Assembly (NCBI GenBank): GCA_035535315.1
Contig: DATLQD010000053.1
Span: 1-6,455, forward strand
Length of the DNA stretch: 6,455 bases
Direction of reading: 5' to 3'
From: DASQGA01 sp035535315
Lineage (GTDB): Bacteria > Actinomycetota > Thermoleophilia > Gaiellales > Gaiellaceae
Under the pieces are notes generated by a model. It was not told the origin of the DNA, searched no databases, and was given only the letters and a program-made list of their open reading frames with translations. How positions within the stretch are numbered: position 1 is the stretch's first letter; each line of letters opens with the position of its first letter. The translations under genes and the position numbers were made by a program. Shown here one piece after another: positions 5,060-6,455 of this stretch.

Positions 5060-6455
5060 ATGCGCCAGGGCCTGCAAGCTCGATTCCTCGAGCCTTTCCG
5101 GGCATTCGCCCAGACTTTTCGTAACCCGAACATCCGCCGGTTGGAGCTCGCCTGGGCAGCTTCCGTCACGGGCGAATGGGCATCGATCGTGGCGCTTTCC
5201 GTTTTCGCCTACGACGCGGGCGGGCCGGCGGCGGTCGGGCTCGTCGGCCTCATCCGCATGCTCCCGTCCGCGGTTGCGGCGCCCTTCGCGGCGCTCCTGA
5301 GCGACCGCTTCAGGCGGGAGCGCGTCATGGTCGCCGCGGATCTCGTCCGCGCAGTCGCCGTGGCCGGCGCGGCGGTCGCCGTCCTGGCCCAGGCGCCCGC
5401 CGGTGTCGTCTTCGCCCTCGCGGGTCTCGTCGCCCTCGTCTCGACTGCATTCCGACCGGCGCAGGTCGCCCTTCTGCCGGCCCTTGCTCGGACGCCGGAG
5501 GAGCTCACCTCCGCGAACGTCGCCTCGACCACGATCGAGAGCGTCGCCTTCTTCGCCGGCCCTGCGCTCGGTGGGCTACTCCTTGCGGCCACGAGTACGG
5601 GCGTCGTCTTCGCCGCCCAGGCCTGCACGTTCCTCCTGTCAGCATTCCTGGTCGGTCGGATCAGAGCCGAGCACGGAGAGGCCGAGGCGGAGCCCGCCGA
5701 TGACGCGGGCGGAATCCTCCGGGAGGCCTTCGCCGGATTCCGCGCCATCGGTACCGATTCCCGCTTGCGGCTCATCGTCGGCCTCTTTGCGGCCCAGACG
5801 CTCGTCGCCGGGGCGCTCAACGTCCTCATCGTCGTCACAGCCCTCGAGCTGCTCGACCTCGGAGGATCGGGGGTTGGCCTCCTGACCTCGGCGGACGGGG
5901 TCGGGGGGTTACTGGGCGCGGTCGCGGCGCTCGTGCTCGTCGGAAGGCGCCGGATCGCGTCGAGCTTCGGAGTCGGGCTCATCCTGTGGGGCCTGCCGAT
6001 CGCGCTGATCGGCGCCTGGCCGACGCCCGCTACCGCACTCGTCCTCCTCGCAGTCGTCGGGCTCGGGAACACCGTCGCGGACGTGGCTGGGCTCACGCTC
6101 CTGCAGCGGGCCGTCCCGGAGGTGGTTCTCGCCCGCGTCTTCGGCGTCCTCGAGAGCATCGTGCTCGGCGCGATCGCGGTCGGTGCGGTCGTGGCGCCCG
6201 TCCTTGTCTCCGGGCTCGGCGCCCGCGGCGCCCTCGTCGCGGTCGGGATGTTTCTCCCCATCCTGACCGTGCTCTTGTGGCGGCCCCTCCGAGCACTCGA
6301 CGCCGAGATGGCGCCCGCGGGACTCGAGCTGCTCCGCTCGCAGCCGATCTTCGCTCCGCTCCCTGCCGCCGTCCTCGAGCGGCTCGCCTCGACCATGTCC
6401 CCGCTCCCGGTGGCCGCAGGTACGGAGGTCTTCCACCAGGGCGACTCCGGGCAGC
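5060..6455 (+). CDS. MFS transporter with C-terminal cyclic-nucleotide-binding domain (3' end cut)
   Basis: The frame is open from the ATG at 5060 to the window edge (465 codons, no stop). Residues 30-408 hold about 12 hydrophobic segments of a major facilitator protein of the MFS_3/EntS-like type. Features include LSDRFRRERVM (80-90), matching the loop 2-3 signature, and STAFRPAQVALLPALART (128-145). A charged central loop lies at about 199-236. After the last membrane segment, residues 426-465 (RSQPIFAPLPAAVLERLAS, then PVAAGTEVFHQGDSGQ) match the start of a CAP-type cyclic-nucleotide-binding domain, so transport may be gated by a cytoplasmic nucleotide. The substrate is unknown; drug or siderophore export is typical of the family. 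There is no clear Shine-Dalgarno before 5060 (GAGG is 16 bases away). A TTG at 5054 is an alternative start; an in-frame TGA at 5039 sets the limit. Confidence 0.88.
   Translation, partial: MRQGLQARFLEPFRAFAQTFRNPNIRRLELAWAASVTGEWASIVALSVFAYDAGGPAAVGLVGLIRMLPSAVAAPFAALLSDRFRRERVMVAADLVRAVAVAGAAVAVLAQAPAGVVFALAGLVALVSTAFRPAQVALLPALARTPEELTSANVASTTIESVAFFAGPALGGLLLAATSTGVVFAAQACTFLLSAFLVGRIRAEHGEAEAEPADDAGGILREAFAGFRAIGTDSRLRLIVGLFAAQTLVAGALNVLIVVTALELLDLGGSGVGLLTSADGVGGLLGAVAALVLVGRRRIASSFGVGLILWGLPIALIGAWPTPATALVLLAVVGLGNTVADVAGLTLLQRAVPEVVLARVFGVLESIVLGAIAVGAVVAPVLVSGLGARGALVAVGMFLPILTVLLWRPLRALDAEMAPAGLELLRSQPIFAPLPAAVLERLASTMSPLPVAAGTEVFHQGDSGQ

Noticed and set aside
4944..5105. Upstream extension of the DVEGHI-repeat protein to an ATG at 5105
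   Set aside because: The ATG at 4943 has a good ribosome binding site. The extension would remove the divergent promoter space and overlap the MFS start.
5209..6396. 395-codon - strand open frame opposite the MFS gene
   Set aside because: Its composition is dominated by Ala, Arg, Ser, Thr and Pro with no domain pattern. The + strand frame has clear MFS and nucleotide-binding motifs.

Overview
The window is GC-rich (by eye about two thirds G+C), uses GTG as well as ATG starts, and packs its genes tightly. It carries families common in Actinobacteria: DUF899, DUF2182, a small DVEGH-repeat protein, and an MFS transporter that runs into a cyclic-nucleotide-binding domain. I read it as a chromosomal piece of a high-GC actinobacterium. 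The DVEGH protein and the MFS fusion make me lean to the Thermoleophilia (Gaiellales/Solirubrobacterales), but that rests on memory and not on a search. I see no RNA gene, CRISPR array, insertion sequence or prophage gene.

Left block (about 100-2278, + strand): two DUF899 thioredoxin-like paralogs flank a DUF2182 membrane protein. The first paralog lacks about 30 residues near its N-terminus. Its last codons contain the start of the DUF2182 gene, so those two genes overlap by 14 bases. The second paralog is full length and has its own ribosome binding site after a 109-base gap. A gap with inverted repeats (2279-2371) separates it from a small gene on the - strand (2372-2566).

Middle block (2652-4738, + strand): a three-gene operon encodes a formiminotransferase-cyclodeaminase C-terminal-like protein, a subtilisin-family (S8) serine protease with no signal peptide, and a GAF-domain protein. 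Genes one and two are in the same reading frame and separated only by one TAG codon followed directly by GTG. Genes two and three overlap as GTGA. This coupling suggests a shared cytoplasmic function, perhaps proteolysis controlled by a ligand sensed by the GAF protein, but no known pathway is recognised. A strong hairpin closes the operon.

Right block (4739-6455): a 54-residue, highly charged protein on the - strand has two copies of a DVEGHI(R/K)R motif. Diverging from it is an MFS transporter whose C-terminus begins a cyclic-nucleotide-binding domain and is cut by the window edge. Both small - strand genes have the same upstream spacing motif, GGAAG-N17-CGTC, which resembles an ECF sigma-factor promoter.
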